A program made the translations under genes and the position numbers. Positions 7,975 through 17,700 of a stretch of 20,944 bases of DNA are shown here, piece after piece. This DNA is from an uncultured Prevotella sp. (GTDB lineage Bacteria > Bacteroidota > Bacteroidia > Bacteroidales > Bacteroidaceae), in NCBI GenBank assembly GCA_937895845.1, contig CALBLK010000018.1, positions 1 to 20,944 of the forward strand, given 5' to 3'. The notes below the pieces were generated by a model. It saw only the letters and a program-made list of their open reading frames with translations, had not been told where the DNA came from and ran no database searches. Each line of letters starts with the position of its first letter. Positions within the stretch are counted from its first letter, which is position 1.

Positions 7975-10900
7975 TTAATATGTGTAGTTGCGTTGTTGTA
8001 AATATTCTGCTGTGATAAGGCTGCTGATAAACTTGCGGTCCTTGATGTCGGCGCGGATGTGCATCTTCAGCAGTTCCTTGCCTATGATGGCAAGCACATC
8101 CTGCTGGAAAGCCGGAACGTTGTCGAGTTTGTTGATGTCGAGGTATATCATTCTGTCAATATCCTGTTTCATGTCAGACAGGTTTTCCGCAATCTCATAT
8201 TCCTGTTTGGAGATGATGGGTCGCTCACGATGTTGGTTCTGTTCTTCGATGCGCTTGTGTATGCGAACGAATCGTTCGTCACCTCTGTATTTGTGCTTCA
8301 ACATGTTGTTGCGGCGATTAATTTCCCTGATTTTCTTCATCACCTCGTCCATATACTGTATGCTCTCCTTTGCGTCAGCAGTGTCCTTTGGCACAAAACC
8401 CTTTTTGCGGAAATATTTCCGGAACTCGTCGGCAAGGATAACATACTTGTCTTCTTTGGTGTCGAAGTTCGCCTCAAACTCCGCCTGCACACGCTCGCAC
8501 CGTTCACGAATGTCATTGACGATGATGCGCATTTCCTCTGGCATACCCTTCTTGAACTCAAACTCCAGTTCCGAGAGAGCCACATTGATGATACCCGACA
8601 CGTCAGCCCTGTGCTCCGTGTTTTCAAGAAGGTTGATGCGCTCGATGCGGTGCGTCACCTCGGTGATAAGCGTGGGAATGGCGCCTGCGGGCAGTGATGC
8701 GAGTTTCTGCTTTGTCTCCTCGTCTCCGAACGAACGCACCTGGTTGACAATGGCCTTGGCCTCAGAAAGCGTGTTGCGCAGTTCATACAGACTGTCCTTG
8801 TTGTCAACTTCGTCAATCTGCTTGCGGAACTCCTCCATGTTGTCGGTGGTGAAGTTGAAGAGAACGTTTTTCACCTGTTTTATCTTAGCTTCCACCTCCT
8901 CCTTCGTCACCATCACGTCATTGGCGATATTGTTCTGCCCGGAACCGGTACCGTCAGAAGTGCGGCTCAATTCGCGCAGGTAGCGGTCGTTGGTGGCATC
9001 GAAATTCTCCTTGATATTCACGAAGTCCACCACATAGCCATATTTGAAGTCATGGTAGGGACGGTTGACACGTGTCAAAGCCTGTAGAAGGTCATGTCCG
9101 TCAAGCGACCGTCCGAGATAGAGTTTCTTCAGACGCGGAGCGTCAAACCCGGTGAGAAGCATCTTGTTGACAATGAGCACATCCACCTCCTGCAGTTTCT
9201 TGAAGCCCTCGATGTATTCCTTGCGCTCCATCTTGTCCCCCTCGTCATGAAGAATAAGCGAAGCTGTCAAGGGCTTGTAGCCGGAAGGCAAGACCATAGG
9301 CTCTGCCGCCATTCCGGGTTGTTCCTCCTTATGCTGCCATATTCTCTCCGCATTGTGGAACCTCTCCTGCCACAAACGGAACATCTCCCTTGCCTGGGGA
9401 TTGGTCTTGCAGACAATCATTGCCCCGACAGAATCATCGTTCTGCTCCCTGCGGAAACGCCGGAAGTCGGATATGATATAGTCAAGCAGCGCATTGAGGT
9501 AACTGTCATCCTCAATAATCTTGTCACGGTCAATGTCCGACTTCTTCACTTTCACACCGCCGGCCAATTTGTCGAGAATATCCTCAATCTTTTCCTTGTA
9601 AACAGTCTCGACAGGCTCGCGCATCAGCTTGCAAGTATAGCCGTCAGCGATTGACTTGTCGTAATAGTAGGTGTGGATATAGTCGCCGAACACGCGCCAC
9701 GACTCCCGCTCCTCCTTCAGAAGCGGCGTGCCGGTAAGGGCTATCTTTACTGCGTTATGGTCAGCCTCGAGCAGGTTGGCAAGAAAACTGCCCTTGGGGT
9801 TATATCCGCGGTGAGCCTCGTCAATAAAGAAGATACGCTGCAAGTTGGTGCTGTAGCTGTCATCCACCCGCACCTTTGCCTTGTCTTCCTTGAACTTCTG
9901 GATGTTGACAACCATAATCTCCAGCTTGCCTTCATTGTTCTGCGTGATAGAGCGACTTGCGATGTCATTCATCAGTTCCTCACGGCTCCTGGCATTATGC
10001 ACGATGAGTCCACGGGCGGCAAACTCGTCGGTAGCCTGTTCCATCAAGTCGATACGGTCAACAATGAAATAGAACTTAGCCACGATGTTCTGCCGAGCGA
10101 AGAAATCCGTCAGACTGCGTACGCTGTAATAGGCAAGAGCCGTCTTTCCGCTGCCCTGTGTGTGCCAGATAATCCCGCTCTTTATTCCTTTAGACAAGGT
10201 GCGGCGAATGGCAAAGGAAGCGAACAGTTGTTGGTAGCGCATGATGTGTTTCTGCAACTCCGTGCCTTGTGTGCCGTCCTCCAAATCAACCTTTTGTTCA
10301 ACGTACGCTATGCCATAACGTAGCAGGAATAAGAAACGCTCCTTGCTGAGCATTGATGTGATGATGCGGTTGGTAGGCGTATTGACCTCCTTGTTGGTCT
10401 GATATTCCTTAAGGTTCTTTATGACCACACAGTTGCGGTGTTTCAAAACCTTATATTCGTCTTCATCCGTTATTTCCTTGTATGGATAACCGGAGACAAA
10501 CGTCTTGTCCTCCTCCCGGAACACATTGAAGAAAGCCTTGCCCTTGGCAGGGCAGCAATAGAATGCGCCCTGAACAGGCACACGACTCTCATTGTCGTAT
10601 TCCTGGTTGTTGGAGAATATCATCAACTGCGTAATATTAAAGAAACGGCGGAAGCACGATCTGCTCATTCGAGTATTGATACGTTCACGTTCCGCCAAGA
10701 TACCCTCATGGTTATTAGGCTTCTTTACCTCAATAAAGGCCAGTGGCATACCATTGACGAAACATGTGATGTCGGGACGGAAATTATCCTCCGTGTCTTT
10801 GTTCTCACAAGCAAACTCAGTGGTGACGTGCCAGTCGTTGTTGTCGGGATTGTCAAAATCAACAAGTTTTATTCCGCTGTTGGCAGAAAGCATCTGATAG

Positions 10901-11142
10901 AACTCGCGTCCCAAGTCATCATTGCCGGCGGCGTTTGCAATCTTTGAAAACAACAAAGAGACATCTTGACTTGACATAGTGGGATTCAGACGCTTTGCAG
11001 CGTTGCGGAAAACGTCTGTCAAGATATTGGTCTTTGTGTCATAGGCATTGATATTGTCCAAGTAGGTATAGCCCAATTTACACAGATGCAGAGCAGCGGG
11101 AACTTGCACCCGGGTATTCTCATTGAAGTTAGAGTTTCCCAT
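7975..11142 (-). CDS. hsdR: Type I restriction endonuclease subunit HsdR
   Basis: HsdR is the ATP-driven translocating nuclease of the type I complex; it cleaves unmodified DNA away from the recognition site. Counting from the ATG at 11142 (1055 residues, near the usual size), the PD-(D/E)xK nuclease residues are RPD (Asp124) and EVK (Glu138, Lys140). Helicase motifs follow: Walker A TQGSGKT (328-334), DEAH (441-444), TGTP (470-473), GFDAPRL (665-671) and LTRVNR (689-694). A long helical C-terminal region (about 750-1030) probably docks on HsdM/HsdS. A TTG six codons upstream (11160) is in frame and would overlap the preceding HTH gene; I prefer the ATG (MGNSNFNENT), 10 bp after that gene's stop. 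All key residues are intact, so activity is expected. Confidence 0.96.
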   Translation of the reverse strand: MGNSNFNENTRVQVPAALHLCKLGYTYLDNINAYDTKTNILTDVFRNAAKRLNPTMSSQDVSLLFSKIANAAGNDDLGREFYQMLSANSGIKLVDFDNPDNNDWHVTTEFACENKDTEDNFRPDITCFVNGMPLAFIEVKKPNNHEGILAERERINTRMSRSCFRRFFNITQLMIFSNNQEYDNESRVPVQGAFYCCPAKGKAFFNVFREEDKTFVSGYPYKEITDEDEYKVLKHRNCVVIKNLKEYQTNKEVNTPTNRIITSMLSKERFLFLLRYGIAYVEQKVDLEDGTQGTELQKHIMRYQQLFASFAIRRTLSKGIKSGIIWHTQGSGKTALAYYSVRSLTDFFARQNIVAKFYFIVDRIDLMEQATDEFAARGLIVHNARSREELMNDIASRSITQNNEGKLEIMVVNIQKFKEDKAKVRVDDSYSTNLQRIFFIDEAHRGYNPKGSFLANLLEADHNAVKIALTGTPLLKEERESWRVFGDYIHTYYYDKSIADGYTCKLMREPVETVYKEKIEDILDKLAGGVKVKKSDIDRDKIIEDDSYLNALLDYIISDFRRFRREQNDDSVGAMIVCKTNPQAREMFRLWQERFHNAERIWQHKEEQPGMAAEPMVLPSGYKPLTASLILHDEGDKMERKEYIEGFKKLQEVDVLIVNKMLLTGFDAPRLKKLYLGRSLDGHDLLQALTRVNRPYHDFKYGYVVDFVNIKENFDATNDRYLRELSRTSDGTGSGQNNIANDVMVTKEEVEAKIKQVKNVLFNFTTDNMEEFRKQIDEVDNKDSLYELRNTLSEAKAIVNQVRSFGDEETKQKLASLPAGAIPTLITEVTHRIERINLLENTEHRADVSGIINVALSELEFEFKKGMPEEMRIIVNDIRERCERVQAEFEANFDTKEDKYVILADEFRKYFRKKGFVPKDTADAKESIQYMDEVMKKIREINRRNNMLKHKYRGDERFVRIHKRIEEQNQHRERPIISKQEYEIAENLSDMKQDIDRMIYLDINKLDNVPAFQQDVLAIIGKELLKMHIRADIKDRKFISSLITAEYLQQRNYTY

Positions 11143-11152
11143 AAATATAGGT

Positions 11153-11350
11153 TTAGTCAAAGTTGATTATTTCGCTTACATTGACATTCAGCAACTCGGA
11201 AATTCGCTTCAGTGTTGCCAAATCGGGCTGTGTTGTATTGGTACACCACTTGGAAACAGTAGTCTGGTTAACGCCCAACTGTTCCGCAAGCCATTTGTTG
11301 GTCTTTTTGTTCTTTACCAATACAAGTTTTAGTTGATTTAAATCTTCCAT
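11153..11350 (-). CDS. Small XRE-family HTH regulator heading the hsd operon
   Basis: A 65-residue protein (from MEDLNQLKLVL) that consists almost entirely of one Cro/C1-type helix-turn-helix: NKWLAEQLGVNQTTVSKW, followed by TQPDLATLKRISELLNVNVS. Such small proteins repress or activate nearby promoters; next to restriction genes they often act as controller proteins that delay the nuclease. Here it is the first gene of the operon, 10 bp before the hsdR ATG, so it probably controls its own promoter and the whole unit (inference). The frame is open to a TTG at 11377, but that codon lies inside the candidate -7 box, which supports the ATG at 11350. Confidence 0.88.
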   Translation of the reverse strand: MEDLNQLKLVLVKNKKTNKWLAEQLGVNQTTVSKWCTNTTQPDLATLKRISELLNVNVSEIINFD

Positions 11351-11374
11351 ACCGTCAATATATTGCTTTTTATG

Positions 11375-11382
11375 CAAAAATA
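11375..11382 (-). promoter_or_regulatory. Candidate -7 box of the hsd operon
   Basis: On the minus strand TATTTTTG matches TAnnTTTG exactly and lies 24 bp upstream of the ATG at 11350, giving a short leader of about 20 nt. I see no good -33 TTTG at the expected distance, which could mean an activated or weak promoter. An A/T-rich match can arise by chance. Confidence 0.45.
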
Positions 11383-11545
11383 AAGATTTTTAGATAGAAA
11401 CCCTATTACTCAATTTAACCTTTAACAAGATATAACTTTACATCTACACTCCCCCCCCATTCTCCATAAATGTGCGCAAGTTGCGGATCCGCCGGATTTT
11501 TCCTGTCGATACAGGGACGGAATGAAGGGGGATAAAAGAAACCGC
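11383..11545. other. Spacer with C8 run and abrupt composition change
   Basis: No convincing gene. The left part (to about 11450) is AT-rich like the restriction locus; after a run of eight C (11451-11458) the sequence becomes GC-rich like sprA. Two small dyads are present: GCGGATCCGC (11483-11492, perfect) and CCTGT-CGAT-ACAGG (11502-11515). Open frames reading through here on the minus strand (for example from 11681) have no recognisable protein features and cross the repeat array, so I treat them as chance. Confidence 0.5.
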
Positions 11546-11699
11546 TTGCTGTCTTGCCTCGCGAGACAGTCCATATCGCGTTGCGATACGGTTTGTTTCG
11601 CGCTGTAAAACGGCCCGGATGAGCATGCCAAACGCACCGTTTGGCAGCGCGGAACAGGCCGTTTGGCGAGGCGGGACGCACCGTTCGGCAGCGCGGGGA
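11546..11699. repeat. Degenerate tandem array, 22-bp period, seven units, 3' of sprA
   Basis: Seven rows of 22 bases start at 11546, 11568, 11590, 11612, 11634, 11656 and 11678. Adjacent rows agree at about 12, 13, 10, 11, 15 and 13 of 22 positions; rows five and seven agree at about 18. Six rows end in AC, and GC or GCG recurs near positions 16-18. Read on the minus strand, most units are a partial dyad of the form GTNNCGC-NNN-GCNAAAC followed by a 5-base spacer; the clearest are GTCTCGC/GCAAGAC and GTATCGC/GCGATAT. A 22-base period is not a multiple of three and there are no unique spacers, so it is neither a coding repeat nor CRISPR. It lies just downstream of sprA in transcription order. 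Function unknown. Confidence 0.7.
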
Positions 11700-11710
11700 G
11701 AAATTCAGGA

Positions 11711-11727
11711 CGGAACCAGCCGTTCCG
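11711..11727 (-). terminator. Weak hairpin just after the sprA stop
   Basis: Perfect 6-base arms CGGAAC (11711-11716) and GTTCCG (11722-11727) with a 5-base loop, starting 2 bases beyond the sprA stop codon. On the minus strand it is followed by TCCTGAATTTC, so it lacks a real T-run. It could end or stabilise the sprA transcript, or simply be the edge of the adjacent repeat array. Confidence 0.3.
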
Positions 11728-11729
11728 CG

Positions 11730-14700
11730 CTATCTTGTCAGCGAGAACTTCACGCTCACGCCGAAGTCCTGTGTCGTGGTGGGGTAGCTGCTGCTTGACA
11801 GCAGCGGCGTGTTGGTCTGGCGGTCGTAGTAGGCGCTCAGCGTGAGCAGGCGCGACAGCGTGTAGTCGGCCATGAATGACAGCTTGAAGGCCGAGTTGCC
11901 GCTGCTTGCCGCGCTGGTGACGGTGGCGATGTCGCGCGTGATGGCCGCCTGCTTGCGGAACGACAGGTCGAGGCGCAGGTTCAGGTCGTGGTTCACGCCG
12001 CCGCGCCCGGCGGTCTGCGTGGCCTGCCTGGCGTTGCTGGCGTTCTGCCTTGAGCCGCCGCGCTGCGACTTCTTGATTTTGCGCGAGGCGCCCGAGCCGA
12101 ACAGCCGGAAGTTGCTGATGCGGTAGCCCATGCCCACCACCCAGTCCTTGCTGAGCGCCTCGTTCAGCTGCACGCTTGTGGTGCTGAGGCTCAGTACGCG
12201 CGTGGTGCGGTATTCCACCTTGCAGGTGAGGTTGTTCTGCAGCGTGACGTCGATGCCGAGCAGCGGCGAGAACGACTCGTTGATGCTCACCGTGCTCACG
12301 TTGAACATGCTGTTGGGCGCGGGGTTGCCCGTGGTCGCGTCGGTGATGAAGCCCAGTCCGTCCATGTACTCGCGCCAGGTGCTGAACGAGGCGTAGCTGC
12401 CCACGGCATACACGCTCTTGTAGCTGTGGTTCAGGTTGACGCTCTTGAAATGGTCGCGCAGCCACGGCAGCTTGCCCAGTCCGCTGTACTTGACAGTCCA
12501 GTTGGGCAGCAGCCGCTTCAGCGCGGGGAAGATGTCAAGGTCTGACCCTCCGCTCGAGGTGTAGGCCGAGAGGAAGGCCGGTATGAGCACGTCGGCGCTG
12601 TACCGGTTCACCTGGCCCAGCGCGGGGTTGTAGGCCGTTCCGCCCAGCTGGATGCCTTCGGCACTTGTGGTGCCCTGCGGGTACACGGCGTTGGCGTAGC
12701 GTCCCTGCACCTTCTGGCGGAAGCCCTCGATGCTGCGGCAGAACTTGCTGAACGTGCCCGAGGCGTAGCCGTTGTTGGCGTTGCCCATGCCCTCGAGCGC
12801 GCTCTTCAGGCTGATGGTGGTCATGGTGAACGTGCCGCTCTGTGTGGTGGGCATGCCGTCATACATAAACTGTATGCTGCGCGACTTGTTCACCGTGCGG
12901 CTGGCGTTGAGGTCGATCTTCAGGTCGCGCACAGGCTCCAGCGTCACCCTCACCTGCAGGTCCTCGCTGGCCGTCGTCGTGGCCGGCGTGGCGATGCTGT
13001 CGGCGCAGAGCAGCCAGCCGTTGTCATAGCTCTTGTTGATGTAGCCGTTGTCAATGAGGCCGAAGGCGAAGTCGAGGCCCGGCGCCAGCGCGCCGCCCGT
13101 GTGCTGGCCGAAGGCGTCGCCCACGTTGGGCATGAATCCCGGCAGGGTCATGGCATACTGGTTGCGGTAGGACACGCTCACGTTGCGCACCATCATGAGC
13201 GCGCGCGCCACATACTGTGCCGGACTGTACCACCACTGCTTGTCCAGCGGCTCCTTGGGCGTTACGCTCAGCTTCAGCTGCACGCTGTCGCGGTTCTTGA
13301 TGAGGATGCGGTTGTCGTCAATCACCTTGTACTTCAGCTTGTAAGGCTTGCCCTCCTTGGTTCTTGCCGTCACGTAGATCCGCTTGCTCTTCTTGTTGTG
13401 CGTGATGGTGACCGTGGTGTCGGGCCTGAGCTTTATCTCTCGCTGAAACGAGTTCTTTTTCCTTTCCAGCTCGCGCTTCTGCCTGGCGTCGGCCGCCGTG
13501 CCGGCAGTCCCCTTCTTCCCGTCCTTGGCGTTGTCGCGGCTGTTGCCGTCCTTGCCGTCTTTCTGGCTTTTCGCGCCGTTCCTGCCGTTGGCCAGGCGCT
13601 CGCGGCCCTTCAGCGGCATATTCGGCCTGGCCGCCTGTTTCTTGAAACGCTCGTTGGCCTTTTTCAGGAACGGGATGTGGTTGTAGAGCGTCTCCATGTT
13701 GAGCGACGAGTTGATGTTGAGGTTGCGGTTCGACGTGACGGTGTTGCCCAGTGACGAGCCGTCCTCCAGCTCCGTGCCCCTCACCCACGAGTAGTTGGCC
13801 GTGTAGGTGGCGTCGGCGGTCACCCAGTCGAAGACGGGCAGCTTGTTGAGCGGGAGCCTGTACGAGGCGGTGAACGCCTGCTGGTAGTCGAGCGGTGTGC
13901 CCAGGTTCTTGATGCTGTGCCACACCGAGTCTTTCCACACGTGGTAGTCGTCGGGGTAGAGGTCTTTGTTTACCGGGCGGTTGGGCTCCTCGATCTCCGC
14001 GTGGGTGGCCGACTGGAAGCTGGCGTGCAGGTTCTTGGTGAAGTCCCACCGCAGCGAGAATTCCCGGTTCCACAGGAACTGCTGGCTGTAGGTCAGCGGC
14101 AGCTTGGCGTTCTCCGTGCTCTCCATGTCGCGCTCCTGCAGCTCGTAGTAGTTGCGAATCATCTCGCTGTTGAAGCCGATGCTCTGCGGCAGGTAGTTGA
14201 AGCCGAGCGACTTGGGGAAGTTGAGCCACTTGCTCCTGCCCTTGAGCCTCTTGAAAGGCTCGAATGTCTTGTACACCGGCGAGTAGCTGTAGTTCACCGA
14301 GCCGCGCCACTGGTCCTCGGTCTCGTAGACGGTGGTCTCGCCGCTGGTCCGGCGGTGCGAGTGGCTGTAGCTGAACGAGAAGTTGGCCGGGTCGTAGGGC
14401 ATGGGGTGCCGCTTGGTCTTGATGCCCACGCGCACGTTGGACAGCGACAGGTTGGTGTTGGTTGTCTTTGTCACCGCTATCGACTCGATGGAGTCGCGCT
14501 CCTGCCTGCCGGCGGCCGCGTCGAGCGCGTCGTCCAGCAGCATGTCCGTGTCCAGCGGGTTATACTTGGGCCGCGTCTCCTCCTTGGTCACCGAGTAGTA
14601 GAGTGGGGCGGTCACCTTGGCCTTGTCGGGGAAGAACTTCCCCAGCTCCAGGCTGGCCGTCATGCTGTAAGTCTTGTAGTTGTCGGTGGAGCGGGCCGCC

Positions 14701-17700
14701 AGCCCCTCCTCCAGTCCTCCGAAGCCCTCGCTCACCATCTTGCCCGTGAGGTTCACCGTGCCGAAGTCGGACAGCTGCATGTTGAGCGCGCCCGAGGCCG
14801 CCCATCCCCCCTTGTTGTTAAACTCCAGCAGCCGCAGCTCGTTGACCCACACCTCGCCCGACTTGGGCTGGGCCGAGATGTTGCGTACGCCGATCATCAT
14901 TGTCTTCACCTCGCCCAGGGTGGGGTTGCCCATCACCGTTATCTTGTTGCCGGGCTTGTCGCTGTCGTATTCCGTGTACTCGCGGTTGTACGAGGCCATG
15001 CCCGCGGCCCTCGACTTGTTGCGCGCCTTCTTGGCCGCGGTGAGCACCTCCAGGTTGATGTCGAGCAGGTTGTCCTGCGGCCACACCGAGGTGCGGTCTT
15101 CCGAGGAGTACTGCCCTTCGGGCGTGAGCTTCAGCGGAATCTCGTACTCGTAGTAGTTGCTCTTGTAGTCGCTGCCCAGGCGCACAAACACGGCCAGCTG
15201 GTCGCTCTGCAGGTTGGTGGTGTTCTGCAGCAGGGCGTTGGCGTGTACGAACATCTGAAGGCGCTTGTACTGCCTGAGGTCGAGCGAGGTCTTCTTGTAG
15301 ACCGCCTTCGCCTCGTTCTTCGACAGGTTCTTCACAATCATGCTCATGGCCTGCTCGTTGCTCTCCACCATCTGCGGCTGCGAGGGGTCGGTCACGCGGC
15401 TGATGCCCGGCGGCAGCACGTAGTTCACCGGCTTCTTGTCGGTGTACTCCTCGATGTTCACGTTGCTCACCTCCATCGTGCCGGTGCTTGCCGCTGCCAG
15501 CGGGCTGAGGTTCTGCTCGTAGGCGCGCCACTCGCCGCGCACCAGGTCGAGGCTGCCGAAGCGGAGCACGATGGGCTGTGTGAACTGTGTGAGGAACATG
15601 CGCATGAAGCGTATTGACGACAGGTCGCTGATGGAGCCGATGCGCTCGCGGTCGGCGGCGTTCACCGGTATGCGGAACTTGTACCACTTCACCTTCTCGG
15701 TCTTGCCGTTGCGCAGCCGTGCGCTGGTCTCCCTCACGTCGGCCAGGTAGTTGTTGCCCACGTTGTTCTCGTTCACGTCCTCGGGCCTTATGCTCACCCT
15801 GTACTGGTAGTAGCGCTCGTACTCGTTGAGGGTGTAGTCCTGGTTGATGTCCTCCACGTCGGGCGTGGTCTTGTAGGACGTGTCGTAGCTCTCGTTGTTG
15901 TTGTCGCTGTCGGGCGAGTTGCCCTGCGGGTTGTTGATGCGCTTGTAGCGTTCCAGGATTGACCTGCGCTCGCGGTCGTAGTCGGAGCCGCGGTAGTAGT
16001 GGTAGTTGTCGTTGGCCGGGTCGGCAGTCCAGGCCTGCCGGAGGCTGTCGTTGGCGAGCGAGGTCACCATGGTGTTGAACTCCTGGTAAGGCCCGAACGT
16101 GCGCTCCTCCTCATCGTTCAGTCCGTTGAGGCCCACGTCCTGCTTCTCGCGCGAGCCCTTGGTCGTGGCGAAGGCGTAGGTCTGCGTGGCCTGCACCGGA
16201 ATCTTGCCCCACTGGGTGGTGACAAAGCTGCTGGTGCCGTCTACCGGCATGCCGCTCTCGTAGAATTTCTTGCCGTCGCGCAGCACGTCCTCGCTCACCT
16301 CGCCGAGGTTGATGTAGAGGTCGCCGCCGAACGCCGGTGCGTCGGGCCGCTCGCGCGAGTAGATGAAGGGGTCGAGCAGCCAGAACTCGATGTACTCGAT
16401 GTTGGCCGCCTCGAAGTCGGTGGTCTCCAGCTTGCGCATCATGCCGCCCCACTTCTGCTCCGGCTGCCGCAGCGAGCCGTCGGCGTTAAGCTGTGTGGTG
16501 AAGTTGTAGGGGCCGCGCTCCGTGGGGTAGTAGGCGATGTTGAGGATGGGCAGGGTCGATGTGGCGCCGTTGTAGGTGCTCTGGTCGCGGTTGGGGTACA
16601 GCTCGCTCACGTAGACCTCGCGCACGTAGTGGTTCGACAGCTGCTCCAGGTCACCCTTGATGTGGCTCGGGGTGAGCGAGCTGCTCTGGTAGGTGAACAG
16701 CGGGTCTATGGTGTACCACGCCATCTGCGCGCGGTTGAAGCCGCTGGTCAGTCCGTCCTTGTCGCCGCTCTCGCCGAACTTTGTCGGCACGCTCGACAGC
16801 ACCCACGACTTGGGGTCGCTCACGGAGATGCCGTTCTTGGTGTTCTCGAAGTCGTCGACATACGAGGCGTTGTCCTGCGTGCCGCTGGCCTGCCCGGCCA
16901 CCAGCTGGGCGAACTCGCCGGTGAACGACAGCTGCGAGGGCTGCGTGAGGTGCAGGCCCGGCAGCTTGTCGAGCATGTTGGTGAGCCACTGGCTCTCCTT
17001 CTTCCAGTTCATGTTCAGTCCCCACAGGAAGTTGTTCAGCGGCTCGGCGCCCATGGCCACCTTCGAGGTGAGGCTCTGCTCGCGCAGGTGCTGGAGCGTG
17101 CCGCTGAGCTGGAAGTTCTTGGTGAAGTCGTATTCCCAGTTCAGGCCCATCATGGTCTTGCGCTGCATGCCGTAGTCGGTGTTGCTCTCCAGGCTCACGT
17201 TGACCGCCGTCCCGGCGTCGATGATGCTCTGGTTGAGGATGGTCACCTCGCCGTTGGCATAGTCGACGCTGTAGTCGGAACCCTCGGTGAGCACCACGCC
17301 TCCGGCGGTCACCACCACCGAGCCTTGCGGAATGTTGTAGGCGCCCAGCGAGATGACGTTGGCCGACGTGCCCTTGTACTGTCCTGTCAGCACAAACTTG
17401 TCTTTCTCGGCCACCTGCTTGGCCGCCGTCTTCGTGGTGTCATAGAGTTCGGTAAAGGCATACTGGCGCGCCCGCTCGCTGTCCACGCCCTTTTCCTCCA
17501 GCTGCTTGCGCAGCGCCTCGCCGAAAGGCTCGGCCGAGGGGAAGAACACGCGGCCGTTGCTCACGGTGTATCCCTCGACAAAGTCGAAGTAGCCGTTCGG
17601 CCTGATTTTGTTGTTGTTGTCCAGCCGGTCGGCCCCCATCAGCTTGATGAGGGTGTAGTCTTTCACCTGGCTCTCGGGGAGGTAGGTGAGGTAAACGCCT

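Noticed and set aside
6376..8001. Plus-strand frames of 265 and 258 codons opposite hsdM
   Set aside because: Antisense shadows of a gene with intact methyltransferase motifs; no signal, domain or promoter of their own.
2981..11545. Integrase-type attachment sites bounding the restriction locus
   Set aside because: I looked for matching direct repeats near 2940-3100 and 11380-11545 and found none; no integrase or tRNA gene is present.
11546..11699. CRISPR array
   Set aside because: Repeats are directly adjacent with no unique spacers, degenerate throughout, and no cas gene is in the window.
11422..12465. A 347-codon minus-strand frame overlapping the sprA end and the 22-bp array
   Set aside because: It runs out of frame through the sprA C-terminus and through a non-triplet repeat; composition (Arg, Gln, His, Ala) is typical of a shadow.
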